A DNA stretch of 40,612 bases from JAZDCJ01 sp036311985 (GTDB lineage: Bacteria; Actinomycetota; Actinomycetes; Actinomycetales; Micrococcaceae). A program made the translations under genes and the position numbers. The notes below the pieces were generated by a model that worked only from the letters and a program-made list of their open reading frames with translations, was not told the DNA's origin and made no database searches. This document shows, piece after piece, positions 8,380-15,810 of the stretch. Position 1 is the first letter of the stretch; every line of letters begins with the position of its first letter. The DNA lies in assembly GCF_036311985.1 (NCBI RefSeq), contig NZ_JAZDCJ010000046.1, one strand, 5' to 3'.

Positions 8380-8930
8380 ACGCGCGATCCGTCGTCGTAG
8401 TCGTCGCGGCGGTGCCGCGGCAGGCGCCACAGGAGCGTCCCGACCGCCGCGAGGAACACCGCGCACAGTCCCAGCCACACCATCGCCGGGGCGTCGCGCC
8501 AGAAGAGGGCCGCCAGCAGGAGTGCCAAGGGGGCGCCCACGGCTCCGCTCCAGCAGACCACGGCCAACGGATCACCCGTACCCAGCGGCGGTGGATCCTC
8601 CGGGATGAACTCCCCGTCGTCCTCGTCCTCGTCCAGGGCGTAGTCCCGCGGACCGGCCGTCGCACCCGGCGTCGCGGTCCGCGGGTCACGTGGCGGCCGA
8701 GCAGGCGCGGGCCGGCCCGGGGCGCTGGGATCCGGATCCCCCGCACGCGGTCCCGGTGCTGCGGTGCCGGTCCCGGCCGGTCCGGACAGGCCGGTGTCCG
8801 CGCCCGTGCCCGCGGCGTCGGCGTCCGTCGTGTCGGCTGCCGGGCCGTCGGGGGCCTGGAGCCGGCGCACGAGGTCCGCCCAGGCGGCGTCCTCGTCGCG
8901 GGAACCGCGGTCCGGGGCCGCGCCGCTCAC
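8376..8930 (-). CDS. Conserved membrane protein, function unknown
   Basis: 184 aa. The first ~110 residues are acidic and Ala/Gly/Pro-rich. They end in an EDEDDGEFIPEDPPPL patch, which resembles a linker motif in actinobacterial membrane proteins of unknown role. Two hydrophobic helices follow (about 125-145 and 150-170), then an Arg/Asp-rich tail. The GTG start at 8930 overlaps the TGA stop of the hydrolase upstream as GTGA, so the two are translationally coupled. Much longer in-frame starts upstream lie inside the hydrolase gene and are not credible. The stop overlaps that of the ROK gene. Function cannot be assigned; it may act with the hydrolase at the membrane. Confidence 0.75.
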   Translation of the reverse strand: MSGAAPDRGSRDEDAAWADLVRRLQAPDGPAADTTDADAAGTGADTGLSGPAGTGTAAPGPRAGDPDPSAPGRPAPARPPRDPRTATPGATAGPRDYALDEDEDDGEFIPEDPPPLGTGDPLAVVCWSGAVGAPLALLLAALFWRDAPAMVWLGLCAVFLAAVGTLLWRLPRHRRDDYDDGSRV

Positions 8931-9709
8931 GCCGGGGCCCCGGCCGGCCGCGGCGCTCCGGCCAGCCCGTCGAAGAACGCGGCGGTGCGCGCGAAGGCGG
9001 CCTCGGCGTCGTAGTCCAAGGTGGCGACGTGGTAGCTCGAGGCAAGCACGTCGACGCGCGGCGGGCGGGGCAGCCCCGCGCGCAGGACGGCGATGCTGGA
9101 GTCGGGGACGACGTGGTCGACGGCGGAACGGAACACGGCCACGGGCGCGCTCACCCGGCCGAGTCCCGAGCGTGCCGCACGGAAGAGCAGTCCCAGCTGG
9201 TGGACCGCGGCCACCGGGGTCCGCGGGTACGCGCCCTCGTCCTGCCCGGGCAGCGCGATGTCGTTCGCGATCGCCGGGACGGAGGCGAGGGCGTGCTTGA
9301 GCACCGGGGCCAGGTGAGCCGTCCGGTCCCCGAACGTCAGCCCCGGGTTGACGAGCGCGAGCCCGGCGACGGAACGGCCGGCGGCGAGCTGGAGGGCGAG
9401 CGCGCCGCCCATCGAGAGCCCGCAGACGAAGACGAAGCGGTGGTTGCGCTGCAGGACGTCGAACTCGCCGGCCACGGCGCGGCTCCACGCCGTGTGCGGC
9501 GTGCGCGCCAGGTCCTGCCACCTCGTGCCGTGCCCGGGCAGCAGCGGCACCGAGACCGTGTAGCCGCGTGCGGCCAGATGATCGGCCCACCCGCGCATGC
9601 TCTTCGGCCCCGAGGTGAAGCCGTGGACCAGCAGCACGGCATCCGGGCGCGGCCCGTGCAGGCGGAACGGCTCCGCCGGATCGGCCGGTGCCTGGTCCAC
9701 GTCGTCCAT
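8927..9709 (-). CDS. Alpha/beta hydrolase (carboxylesterase / monoacylglycerol lipase type)
   Basis: 260-aa serine hydrolase without a signal peptide. It has the oxyanion-hole motif LLVHGFTSG near residues 26-34, the nucleophile elbow CGLSMGG near 95-101 (catalytic Ser), a candidate catalytic Asp in SAVDHVVPD near 200, and a candidate His in SSYHVATLD near 233. The pattern and length match the Est30/monoacylglycerol-lipase group, which cleaves short or medium-chain esters; the natural substrate is unknown. The ATG at 9709 follows GGGAG by a short spacer. Divergent from plsC, and next to fadD15 and plsC, so a role in lipid turnover is plausible (inference). Confidence 0.85.
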   Translation of the reverse strand: MDDVDQAPADPAEPFRLHGPRPDAVLLVHGFTSGPKSMRGWADHLAARGYTVSVPLLPGHGTRWQDLARTPHTAWSRAVAGEFDVLQRNHRFVFVCGLSMGGALALQLAAGRSVAGLALVNPGLTFGDRTAHLAPVLKHALASVPAIANDIALPGQDEGAYPRTPVAAVHQLGLLFRAARSGLGRVSAPVAVFRSAVDHVVPDSSIAVLRAGLPRPPRVDVLASSYHVATLDYDAEAAFARTAAFFDGLAGAPRPAGAPA

Positions 9710-9760
9710 GTTGCTCCCAAAACGCTGCGCTGGAGGATGCCCTGCGGGTGGTGATGTGCC

Positions 9761-9775
9761 TAGAGTAAGAGCCTA
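9761..9775. promoter_or_regulatory. Overlapping divergent -10 boxes for plsC and the hydrolase
   Basis: TAGAGT (9761-9766, + strand) and TAGGCT (9775-9770, - strand) lie within 15 bp in the 131-bp divergent gap. Both fit the TAnnnT pattern. No strong -35 is visible. Confidence 0.35.
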
Positions 9776-9840
9776 GCCGACGGTGGTGTGACGCATCCCG
9801 CCGGCGCAGCGAGAAGACCCGGACCCGTGGAAGGCACAGC

Positions 9841-10602
9841 GTGTTTTATTGGATCATGAAGCGGCTGTTCATCGGTCCGCTGGTGTCGGTGCTGTTCCGT
9901 CCCTGGGTCAAGGGGCTGGACAACATCCCCGCCGAGGGGGGAGCGATCCTCGCGAGCAACCACCTCTCGTTCGCCGATTCCATCTTCATGCCGGTCGCGG
10001 TCGACCGGCCCGTGGTCTTCCTGGCCAAGAGCGAGTACTTCACGGGGTCCGGACTCAAGGGCCGGCTCACGGCGACGTTCTTCCGGCTGACCAACCAGCT
10101 GCCCATGGACCGCTCCGGCGGCGCCGCGTCCGCGAACTCGCTCGGCGCGGGGGAGCGCATCCTGTCCCAGGGGCAGCTGCTGGGGATCTACCCCGAGGGG
10201 ACGCGCAGCCCCGACGGGCGCCTGTACCGCGGCAAGCTGGGCGTCGCCAAGCTCGCGCTCGCGACGGGCGTGCCGGTCGTGCCCATCGCCATGATCGGCA
10301 CGGACAAGGTCCAGCCGATCGGCAAGACGGTCCCCAACATCCGGCGCGTCGGCATGATCGTCGGCGAGCCGCTCGATTTCTCCCGCTATGCCGGGATGTC
10401 GGAGGACCGGTTCGTTCAGCGTTCCGTGGCCGACGAGATCATGTACGCGATCATGCGCCTGTCCGGGCAGGAGTACGTCGACGTCTACGCCGCGACGGTC
10501 AAGGCCGAGCTCGCCGCCAGGAAGCATGCGGCGCGGCACCCGCAGAAGAAGGCCGGTGGAGCCGCGGACGCCGGCGCCGGAAGTGCTCCGGACGGGGCCT
10601 GA
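9841..10602 (+). CDS. plsC: 1-acyl-sn-glycerol-3-phosphate acyltransferase
   Basis: Membrane-associated acyltransferase of 253 aa that converts lysophosphatidic acid to phosphatidic acid in phospholipid synthesis. It shows the catalytic NHLSFAD (NHx4D, residues 40-46), the substrate-binding YPEGTRSPDGR near 118-128, and a third block PVVPIAMIGTDK. A short hydrophobic N-terminal segment probably holds it to the membrane. The Lys/Ala-rich C-terminal ~30 residues are not part of the fold. Start GTG at 9841 has GGAAGG upstream; ATG at 9856 (MKRL) is an alternative only five codons in. It precedes aroG, the same relative order as the mycobacterial acyltransferase-aroG-pknL region. Confidence 0.92.
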   Translation: MFYWIMKRLFIGPLVSVLFRPWVKGLDNIPAEGGAILASNHLSFADSIFMPVAVDRPVVFLAKSEYFTGSGLKGRLTATFFRLTNQLPMDRSGGAASANSLGAGERILSQGQLLGIYPEGTRSPDGRLYRGKLGVAKLALATGVPVVPIAMIGTDKVQPIGKTVPNIRRVGMIVGEPLDFSRYAGMSEDRFVQRSVADEIMYAIMRLSGQEYVDVYAATVKAELAARKHAARHPQKKAGGAADAGAGSAPDGA

Positions 10603-10722
10603 TCCTTGGCCGGGAACCGCCCGGTCCCGCGCGTCGGCCGTGCGCCAGGGGCCGTGCGGTATGCGCACGCAGGGGCGGTGCGTGCACTGTGAACGGCGCC
10701 CCCGCCGAGCTTTACGCCCGAA

Positions 10723-10751
10723 TGTGACGCCGCTTGACCGCGGTCTAGTCT
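10723..10751 (+). promoter_or_regulatory. aroG promoter giving a leaderless mRNA
   Basis: -35 TGTGAC (10723-10728), 17-bp spacer, -10 TAGTCT (10746-10751), then 6 nt to the GTG start. Transcription should start at the GTG itself, and there is no Shine-Dalgarno sequence. Confidence 0.7.
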
Positions 10752-10757
10752 TGAGGG

Positions 10758-12155
10758 GTGAGTGAATCGACTGCCGTAACCACCCCACCCGTCCAGCCCG
10801 TCGCGGGCCCAGCCGCCGATCCCGGCCTGGATGTCTGGCGCACGCTGCCCATCCAGCAGCAGCCGAGCTGGCACGGGACCGACGCGCACGCCCGGGCCGT
10901 GGCGGAGCTCTCGGCGCTCCCGCCGCTCGTGTTCGCCGGCGAAGTGGACATCCTCCGTTCCCGCCTGGCCGACGCGGCCCAGGGCAAGGCCTTCCTGCTC
11001 CAGGGCGGCGATTGCGCGGAGACCTTCGACGGCGCGACGGCGGACAAGATCAGCGCCCGCGTCAAGACGATCCTGCAGATGGCCGTGGTGCTGACCTACG
11101 GCGCCTCGCTGCCCGTCGTGAAGATGGGCCGCATGGCCGGGCAGTTCGCCAAGCCGCGCTCTTCCGACTCCGAGACCCGCGACGGCGTGACCCTGCCGGC
11201 GTTCCGCGGCGACATCGTCAACGGCTACGAGTTCACCGAGGAGTCGCGGGCCCACGATCCGGCCCGCCTGGTCAAGGCCTACAACACCTCTTCCGCGACG
11301 CTGAACCTCATCCGCGCCTTCACACAGGGCGGCTTCGCCGACCTGCGCTCGGTCCACAACTGGAACCAGGGCTTCCGCTCCAACCCCGCGCACTCCCAGT
11401 ACGAGTCGCTCGCCGCGGAGATCGACCGCGCCGTGCGGTTCATGGAGGCCTGCGGGGCGGACTTCGAGGCGCTCAAGCGCACCGAGTTCTTCGCGGCCCA
11501 CGAGGCGCTCCTGCTCGACTACGAGCGGGCGCTGACCCGGACCGACTCGCGCACGGGACTGCCGTACGACACCTCGGGGCACTTCCTGTGGATCGGCGAA
11601 CGCACGCGCCAGCTCGACGGCGCGCACGTGGACTTCCTCTCCCGCGTCCGCAACCCCATCGGCGTCAAGCTCGGCCCGGGCACGAGCCCCGACGACGCGC
11701 TCGCGCTCATCGACAAGCTCGACCCCGAGCGCGAGCCGGGCCGCCTGACCTTCATCACCCGCATGGGCGCGAAGAACATCCGGGAGAAGCTCCCGAACCT
11801 CGTCGAGAAGGTCACGGCCTCCGGGGCGCAGGTCCTGTGGGTCACCGATCCCATGCACGGCAACACGGTCACGAGCCAGAACGGCTACAAGACCCGCAAC
11901 TTCGACGACGTCATGGACGAGGTCCGCGGCTTCTTCGAGGTCCACGACTCCCTCGGCACCTTCCCGGGCGGACTGCACGTGGAGATGACGGGCGACGACG
12001 TCGCCGAGTGCCTCGGTGGAGCGGATCCGATCCGCGAGGAGCAGTTCGACGACCTCTACGAGTCGGTCTGCGACCCGCGGCTGAACCACCGCCAGTCCCT
12101 CGAGATGTCCTTCCTCGTCGCCGGGGCGTTGGCCCAGCGCGGGCAGCGGGGCTGA
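10758..12155 (+). CDS. aroG: Class II 3-deoxy-7-phosphoheptulonate (DAHP) synthase
   Basis: First enzyme of the shikimate pathway, joining phosphoenolpyruvate and erythrose 4-phosphate. The 465-aa length and sequence are of the plant-like class II type used by actinobacteria. Visible are the metal-site Cys in LLQGGDCAETF near residues 82-92, GRMAGQFAKPRS near 125-136, KLGPGTSPD near 307-315, and the substrate/metal segment WVTDPMHGNT near 361-370. It starts with GTG and is probably translated from a leaderless transcript. Convergent with pknL; aroG next to pknL is also found in mycobacteria. aroA at 37489-38799 is a later step of the same pathway. Confidence 0.95.
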   Translation: MSESTAVTTPPVQPVAGPAADPGLDVWRTLPIQQQPSWHGTDAHARAVAELSALPPLVFAGEVDILRSRLADAAQGKAFLLQGGDCAETFDGATADKISARVKTILQMAVVLTYGASLPVVKMGRMAGQFAKPRSSDSETRDGVTLPAFRGDIVNGYEFTEESRAHDPARLVKAYNTSSATLNLIRAFTQGGFADLRSVHNWNQGFRSNPAHSQYESLAAEIDRAVRFMEACGADFEALKRTEFFAAHEALLLDYERALTRTDSRTGLPYDTSGHFLWIGERTRQLDGAHVDFLSRVRNPIGVKLGPGTSPDDALALIDKLDPEREPGRLTFITRMGAKNIREKLPNLVEKVTASGAQVLWVTDPMHGNTVTSQNGYKTRNFDDVMDEVRGFFEVHDSLGTFPGGLHVEMTGDDVAECLGGADPIREEQFDDLYESVCDPRLNHRQSLEMSFLVAGALAQRGQRG

Positions 12156-12157
12156 TC

Positions 12158-12246
12158 AGCCCACGCAGTGCGACGCCGGAGGGCGGGCTTTCATCTCGGG
12201 GCCAGCCCCCCCAAGTCGTACCGTTCCGGCACCCGCGGGCGGTGCC
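12158..12246. terminator. Weak hairpins between convergent aroG and pknL
   Basis: Two modest inverted repeats lie in the 160-bp gap: AGCCC with GGGCT (12158-12162 and 12185-12189, followed by TTTCAT) and a perfect 6-bp GGCACC/GGTGCC (12228-12233 and 12241-12246). Either could terminate one or both genes. Confidence 0.35.
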
Positions 12247-12315
12247 TGCCGTGCCCGACGTTCGGTGTCGCCCCGGGTGGGGCCCGTCAGCGACGCCGCC
12301 GGCCCGTGGTCCGCG

Positions 12316-14571
12316 CTAGACGACGCCCAGGGTGACCGTCGAGCCCTCCGGCAGCTCCGTGCCGCCCGCGGGATCCTGCGTGGCCACGGTGTTGAAGATG
12401 ATGCCGAAGGTCCCCTCGGTGACCTCGACCGTGAAGCCCAGCTCCTCGAGGGCCGCGCGGGCCGCGCCCAGCTGCCGTCCCCTCACGTTCGGGACCTCCA
12501 CCATCCGCGGCCCCTTCGAGAGGACATAGCCGACCGTCGATCCGCGTTCGAGCCGGCCCTCCGCCGGCTGCTGGGAGAGCACCGCCCCCTCCGGGACCGT
12601 GCGGCTGAACTCCTCGCCCGTGTCCTCGCCGACGAGCCCGGCGGAGCGGAGGATCTGCTCGGCGTCCTCCGCGGTGCGTCCCGTGACGTCCGGGACGTCC
12701 ACGGGAGCGGGGCCCTGGGAGACGACGAAGGAGACCTCCGTGCCGCGGCGGACCTGCTCGTCCGGGCCGGGGTCCTGGGAGACGACCTGGCCGGCGGGCA
12801 TGGACTCGTCGTGGCGCTCCGAGACATCGCCCGCCGCGAGCTGGCCGTCCTCCAGGGCCTTCTCGGCCTGCGCCGATTCGCGGCCGACGAGATTGGGGAC
12901 CGTGAACAGCTCGGGGCCCTTGGACACGAGGAGCTCGACGGACTGGAAGCGGCGGATCTGCGTGCCGCCGACCGGCTCGCTGCCGACCACGAGACCGGAA
13001 TCGAGGACTTCGTCGAACACCTCGCGTTGCGAGTGGTCCACGCCGAGCCCGTCCAGGGCCGAGGCCGCGTCGGCCACCGGCCGTCCCTCGAAGCGCGGCA
13101 CGTCGACGGCGGCCCCGGGTCCCGCGCCGAAGAACCATCCGGCCGTGCCGAGAAGCGCCGCGAGGAGCACGACGACGACGGCCCAGATCCAACCGCGGCG
13201 GCGCGCCGTGCCCCGCCCGAGCTGGACCACGGGCGTCTGCGCCTCGCGCTTCCAGTCCCGCCGCTCCTGCTTGGCCTGCTTGCGCTGCTGCCGGGCGGTG
13301 GGGTGAGGGGCGGTCCCGGCGGCGGAGCCGGAGCCGAGGCGGTGCGGACCGACGCGGCCGGGGCTGCCGTGGCCAGGGCGGCCGTCGTCGGCTGGGTAGC
13401 CGCCGTCGGCATCGCCGGGCTCCGCACCGCCGTCGTCCGCCGCGGGTCCTCCGTCGCCGGGAGCGAAGCGGGGGAGTGCCCTCGTGCTGTCGCGGTGCGA
13501 CGGGAGGGCCGTGGTCCGGTCGTGGAAGGAGTCGAAGGCCCGCGTCGCGTGGCCGTCCGGGGCGATCGCCTCGGTGGGATTGCCCGCGGCTCCGATGGCC
13601 TCGGTGGGGGGTGAATCCGGGTCGAGCGCCGCCGTCGGGTGTCCGCCCGGGACGCCCGCCCCGCCGGCAGGGCGCGTGCCGCCCGTGTGCTGCGCGGCCC
13701 GCGATCCGGAGCCGTAGTCGAGCTCCGCGTCGGAGAGCGTGGTCCTGATGTGCTGGAGCTCCTCCTGCAGCGCGACGACGTCCTGCAGCCGGTCTTCGGG
13801 GTCCCGGGCCGTGCAGAGCAGCACGAGCTCGTCGAGGTCGAGGGCGAGGCCGGGAAGGAGCGCCGAGGGGGCGGGGACGTCGGCCGTCACGTGCTGGTAG
13901 AGCACGGCGTTCAGATCGCCCGTGAACGGCTGCCGCCCGGTCAACAGCTCGAAGAGCATGATGCCCACGGAGTAGATGTCGCTCCGACCGTCGGCGGGAC
14001 GGTTGTTCACGATCTCGGGTGCCACGTAGGCGGCGGTGGCCAGGGCCCCGAGGGAGGCCTCCGTGTACTCGTGGGTGGGCCGGGCGAGGCCGAAGTCGGC
14101 GACCTTGATGGCGCCGCTGTTCGAGAGCAGGACGTTCTCCGGCTTCATGTCCCGGTGGATGAGCCCCTGGCCGTGCGCGGCGGCGAGGCCCGCGACGATG
14201 GCGGAGAGGTAGGCGAGGGCCTGTCGGGGCGGCAGCGGCCCCTCCTTCCGCAGGATCTCGCGCAGCGTGCGTCCCTCGACGTACTCCATGGCGAGGTACG
14301 CGACGCCGTCCTCCACCCCGTGGTCGAGCACGTTGACGACATGGACGTCGCTCACGCGCGCCGCCGTGACGGCCTCCTGCCGGAAGCGGGCGAGGACCTC
14401 TGGCTGGACGGAGAGGTGCGGGTGGAGGACCTTGATGGCCGTCTCGCGCTCGAGCTTGACGTCCGTGGCGACGTAGACGGTGGCCATTCCACCCGCGGCC
14501 ACGCGGGTATGCACGTCGTAGCGCCCACCGATGAGGCGCCCGATCATGGGGTCGCGTCCTTGTTCCGTCAC
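12316..14571 (-). CDS. pknL: PASTA-domain serine/threonine protein kinase (PknL/PknB-like)
   Basis: Membrane receptor kinase of 751 aa. The cytoplasmic kinase domain has a glycine-rich loop (AAGGMATVY, ~25-33), catalytic Lys47, the HRDMKPEN loop near 139 and DFG near 160. A Thr/Pro/Ala/Gly-rich juxtamembrane linker follows (~280-450). One membrane helix (WAVVVVLLAALLGTAGWFF, ~457-476) leads to four extracellular PASTA repeats. PASTA domains bind muropeptides or lipid II, so the kinase probably links wall state to growth (family knowledge). Adjacent aroG suggests the PknL position, although PknB would fit the domains too. The GTG at 14571 lies 6 nt after a TACGAT -10 box; ATG at 14547 (MIGRLIGG) is the alternative and already contains the whole kinase fold. 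Confidence 0.93.
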   Translation of the reverse strand: MTEQGRDPMIGRLIGGRYDVHTRVAAGGMATVYVATDVKLERETAIKVLHPHLSVQPEVLARFRQEAVTAARVSDVHVVNVLDHGVEDGVAYLAMEYVEGRTLREILRKEGPLPPRQALAYLSAIVAGLAAAHGQGLIHRDMKPENVLLSNSGAIKVADFGLARPTHEYTEASLGALATAAYVAPEIVNNRPADGRSDIYSVGIMLFELLTGRQPFTGDLNAVLYQHVTADVPAPSALLPGLALDLDELVLLCTARDPEDRLQDVVALQEELQHIRTTLSDAELDYGSGSRAAQHTGGTRPAGGAGVPGGHPTAALDPDSPPTEAIGAAGNPTEAIAPDGHATRAFDSFHDRTTALPSHRDSTRALPRFAPGDGGPAADDGGAEPGDADGGYPADDGRPGHGSPGRVGPHRLGSGSAAGTAPHPTARQQRKQAKQERRDWKREAQTPVVQLGRGTARRRGWIWAVVVVLLAALLGTAGWFFGAGPGAAVDVPRFEGRPVADAASALDGLGVDHSQREVFDEVLDSGLVVGSEPVGGTQIRRFQSVELLVSKGPELFTVPNLVGRESAQAEKALEDGQLAAGDVSERHDESMPAGQVVSQDPGPDEQVRRGTEVSFVVSQGPAPVDVPDVTGRTAEDAEQILRSAGLVGEDTGEEFSRTVPEGAVLSQQPAEGRLERGSTVGYVLSKGPRMVEVPNVRGRQLGAARAALEELGFTVEVTEGTFGIIFNTVATQDPAGGTELPEGSTVTLGVV

Positions 14572-14577
14572 CCCATG

Positions 14578-14583
14578 ATCGTA
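14578..14583 (-). promoter_or_regulatory. pknL -10 box (TACGAT), leaderless
   Basis: On the minus strand TACGAT (14583-14578) is followed by exactly 6 nt and then the GTG start, the same spacing as at aroG. No Shine-Dalgarno sequence is present, and no clear -35. Confidence 0.55.
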
Positions 14584-14640
14584 GCCACCCGGGCTGTGCG
14601 AATCCGGGATTTGGCCGGCACGGAATCATCACGCTTGCGG

Positions 14641-14664
14641 CCCACGGGCCCACGGGCCCGCTGG
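14641..14664. repeat. Short 8-bp tandem repeat
   Basis: CCCACGGG occurs twice in tandem (14641-14656), followed by the variant CCCGCTGG (14657-14664). It lies between pknL and the whiB terminator. Each unit is itself close to palindromic. No function is apparent. Confidence 0.5.
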
Positions 14665-14705
14665 CCCGCGCAGGGGGCGGCGGGATGCGTGGCGGGTGGC
14701 ATGCG

Positions 14706-14738
14706 CGAGGGGCCGCATCCGATGGGTGCGGCCCCTCG
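14706..14738 (-). terminator. Terminator of whiB1
   Basis: Perfect 12-bp stem (14706-14717 with 14727-14738). Inner GC pairs with one G-T wobble extend it to about 16 bp with a 3-nt loop. It begins about 80 bp downstream of the whiB1 stop in the direction of transcription and separates it from pknL. Confidence 0.85.
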
Positions 14739-14819
14739 TGTCCCGGAACGGGGTCCCGGACTCCGGACCCGGCGGCATTCCTCCTCGCGGTGGTGCCGCA
14801 GGCCCGGTACGGGTCCTTG

Positions 14820-15068
14820 CTAGGAGGCGCGGCGGGCGCGGGCGGCGCGGCGCTTGAGGGCGCGTCGCTCGTCTTCGCTCATGCCGCCCCATACGCCGGC
14901 GTCCTGACCGGACTCGATCGCCCACTGCAGGCAGGTGTCGACAACCGGACAGCGACGGCAGACGCTCTTGGCCTCTTCGATCTGGAGCAGGGCCGGCCCC
15001 GTGTTCCCCACGGGGAAGAACAGCTCGGGGTCCTTGTCCAGGCAGGCTGCGCGACTACGCCAATCCAT
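14820..15068 (-). CDS. whiB1: WhiB-family iron-sulfur regulator (WhiB1-like)
   Basis: 82-aa protein with the four [4Fe-4S]-binding cysteines at 9, 37, 40 and 46 (CxxC at 37-40), the GVWGGMSEDERR beta-turn motif, and a basic C-terminal tail (KRRAARARRA). The start MDWRSRAACLDKDPELFFP and the cysteine positions match mycobacterial WhiB1, a nitric-oxide-sensing essential regulator that binds the primary sigma factor (family knowledge). The ATG at 15068 has AAGGAG 11 nt upstream. A longer in-frame reading from 15350 lacks WhiB character and is rejected. The leader is unusually rich in structure (see hairpin 15155-15174 and repeats 15202-15216). Confidence 0.95.
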   Translation of the reverse strand: MDWRSRAACLDKDPELFFPVGNTGPALLQIEEAKSVCRRCPVVDTCLQWAIESGQDAGVWGGMSEDERRALKRRAARARRAS

Positions 15069-15154
15069 GCTTGTTGATGCTCCTTGGTAGCTAGGTGTCT
15101 GGTGGCGGTCCGGGCCGGCACGGGTGGCCGGCGGGACCTGCGGCCGAAAGAAAA

Positions 15155-15174
15155 CGGAGCGTAGCAACGCTCCG
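15155..15174 (-). promoter_or_regulatory. Hairpin upstream of whiB1
   Basis: CGGAGCGT and its complement ACGCTCCG (15155-15162, 15167-15174) with loop agca, about 90 nt before the ATG. Depending on the start site it is either an RNA hairpin in the leader or a protein-binding dyad. TACGCT (15163-15158, minus strand), a possible -10 box, overlaps its left arm. Confidence 0.45.
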
Positions 15175-15201
15175 GAACAACCGCCTACCAAGGCTTTCAT
15201 G

Positions 15202-15216
15202 TTACGTAAACGTAAA
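15202..15216. promoter_or_regulatory. AT-rich repeat/palindrome upstream of whiB1
   Basis: The palindrome TTACGTAA (15202-15209) overlaps a direct repeat ACGTAA-ACGTAA (15204-15215). In this GC-rich window such a patch suggests a promoter or operator. TAACAT (15204-15199) and TACGTT (15214-15209) on the minus strand could be -10 boxes. The rest of the 316-bp gap 15069-15384 shows no credible gene; a + frame at 15124-15381 is very basic and has no ribosome-binding site. Confidence 0.4.
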
Positions 15217-15338
15217 CAAGGGATCGGGAGCAGGAATTCGCGCAGGGGCCCTGAGGCATTGATCACACGCCGCCGGCGTGGAGGGGGCGCCGGGGAGGCG
15301 CCGCTCCGGACCCGGTTCGCCGTTGCCCGGTGGGAGGA

Positions 15339-15370
15339 CGGCGGCCGCACGAGCTGCGGTGCGGCCGCCG
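15339..15370. repeat. Perfect 11-bp inverted repeat abutting a promoter
   Basis: CGGCGGCCGCA (15339-15349) and its complement (15360-15370), separated by 10 nt and ending 1 bp before the -10 box of the next gene. No gene transcribed toward it was found, so it is not an obvious terminator. It covers the -35 region and may be an operator. Confidence 0.6.
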
Positions 15371-15371
15371 A

Positions 15372-15377
15372 TAGGAT
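15372..15377 (+). promoter_or_regulatory. -10 box TAGGAT, leaderless promoter
   Basis: TAGGAT is followed by 7 nt and GTG-ATG (15385-15390). There is no Shine-Dalgarno sequence, so a leaderless message starting at the GTG is likely. Confidence 0.5.
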
Positions 15378-15384
15378 CTAAGGC

Positions 15385-15810
15385 GTGATGTCCCGAAACC
15401 CCTCCGCCCCTGTTCCCGCGCCGCAGCGCGCCGACCGTCCCTGGCAGGCCGCCGCGGTCGGACTGATCGTGCTGCTCGAGGCCCTGGGGATGATCGCGGT
15501 GGGAGTGGTCTTCGCCGCCCAGCTCGCCGCACCGGGACCTCTCGCCCCCGCGGGCAGGGTCTTCCTGCTGGTCCTGATCCTGGGTGCCGCGGCCTGGCAG
15601 GGCTGGGTGGCGCTGAACGTGTTCCGCGGCCGCTCCTGGACGCGGGCCGCCGCGCTGGTCTGGCAGGTCTTCCAGGTCATCCTGGCCGTTCCCCTCGTCG
15701 GTGGCGAGACGCTGTGGCTCGGAGTCCTGCTCCTGGTTCCCGCCGCGGCCGCCTTGCTTCTGCTCTTCAACACGAAGACCCTCTCCTTCTACGAGGCGCG
15801 CTCCGCGTAG
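15385..15810 (+). CDS. Small four-helix membrane protein, function unknown
   Basis: 141 aa. After a short polar N-terminus it has four hydrophobic segments (about 22-45, 53-72, 85-105, 108-128), the last ending just before a polar tail NTKTLSFYEARSA. I recognise no family or catalytic motif. It starts at GTG 15385 or the adjacent ATG 15388. Its last 22 bp overlap the 3' end of the convergent EccC-like gene. The position beside whiB1 and the EccC-like gene gives no firm clue. Confidence 0.7.
   Translation: MMSRNPSAPVPAPQRADRPWQAAAVGLIVLLEALGMIAVGVVFAAQLAAPGPLAPAGRVFLLVLILGAAAWQGWVALNVFRGRSWTRAAALVWQVFQVILAVPLVGGETLWLGVLLLVPAAAALLLLFNTKTLSFYEARSA

Noticed and set aside
14641..14668. CRISPR or larger satellite from the CCCACGGG repeats
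   Set aside because: Two and a half 8-bp units without spacers; too short to be an array.
15069..15350. N-terminal extension of WhiB1 from 15350
   Set aside because: The WhiB fold and family start lie at 15068; the extension covers the regulatory repeats and has no WhiB-like residues.
15124..15381. 85-codon + strand reading frame between whiB1 and the 15385 gene
   Set aside because: Strongly basic, no ribosome-binding site, no family resemblance, and it runs through the palindromes; more likely non-coding.
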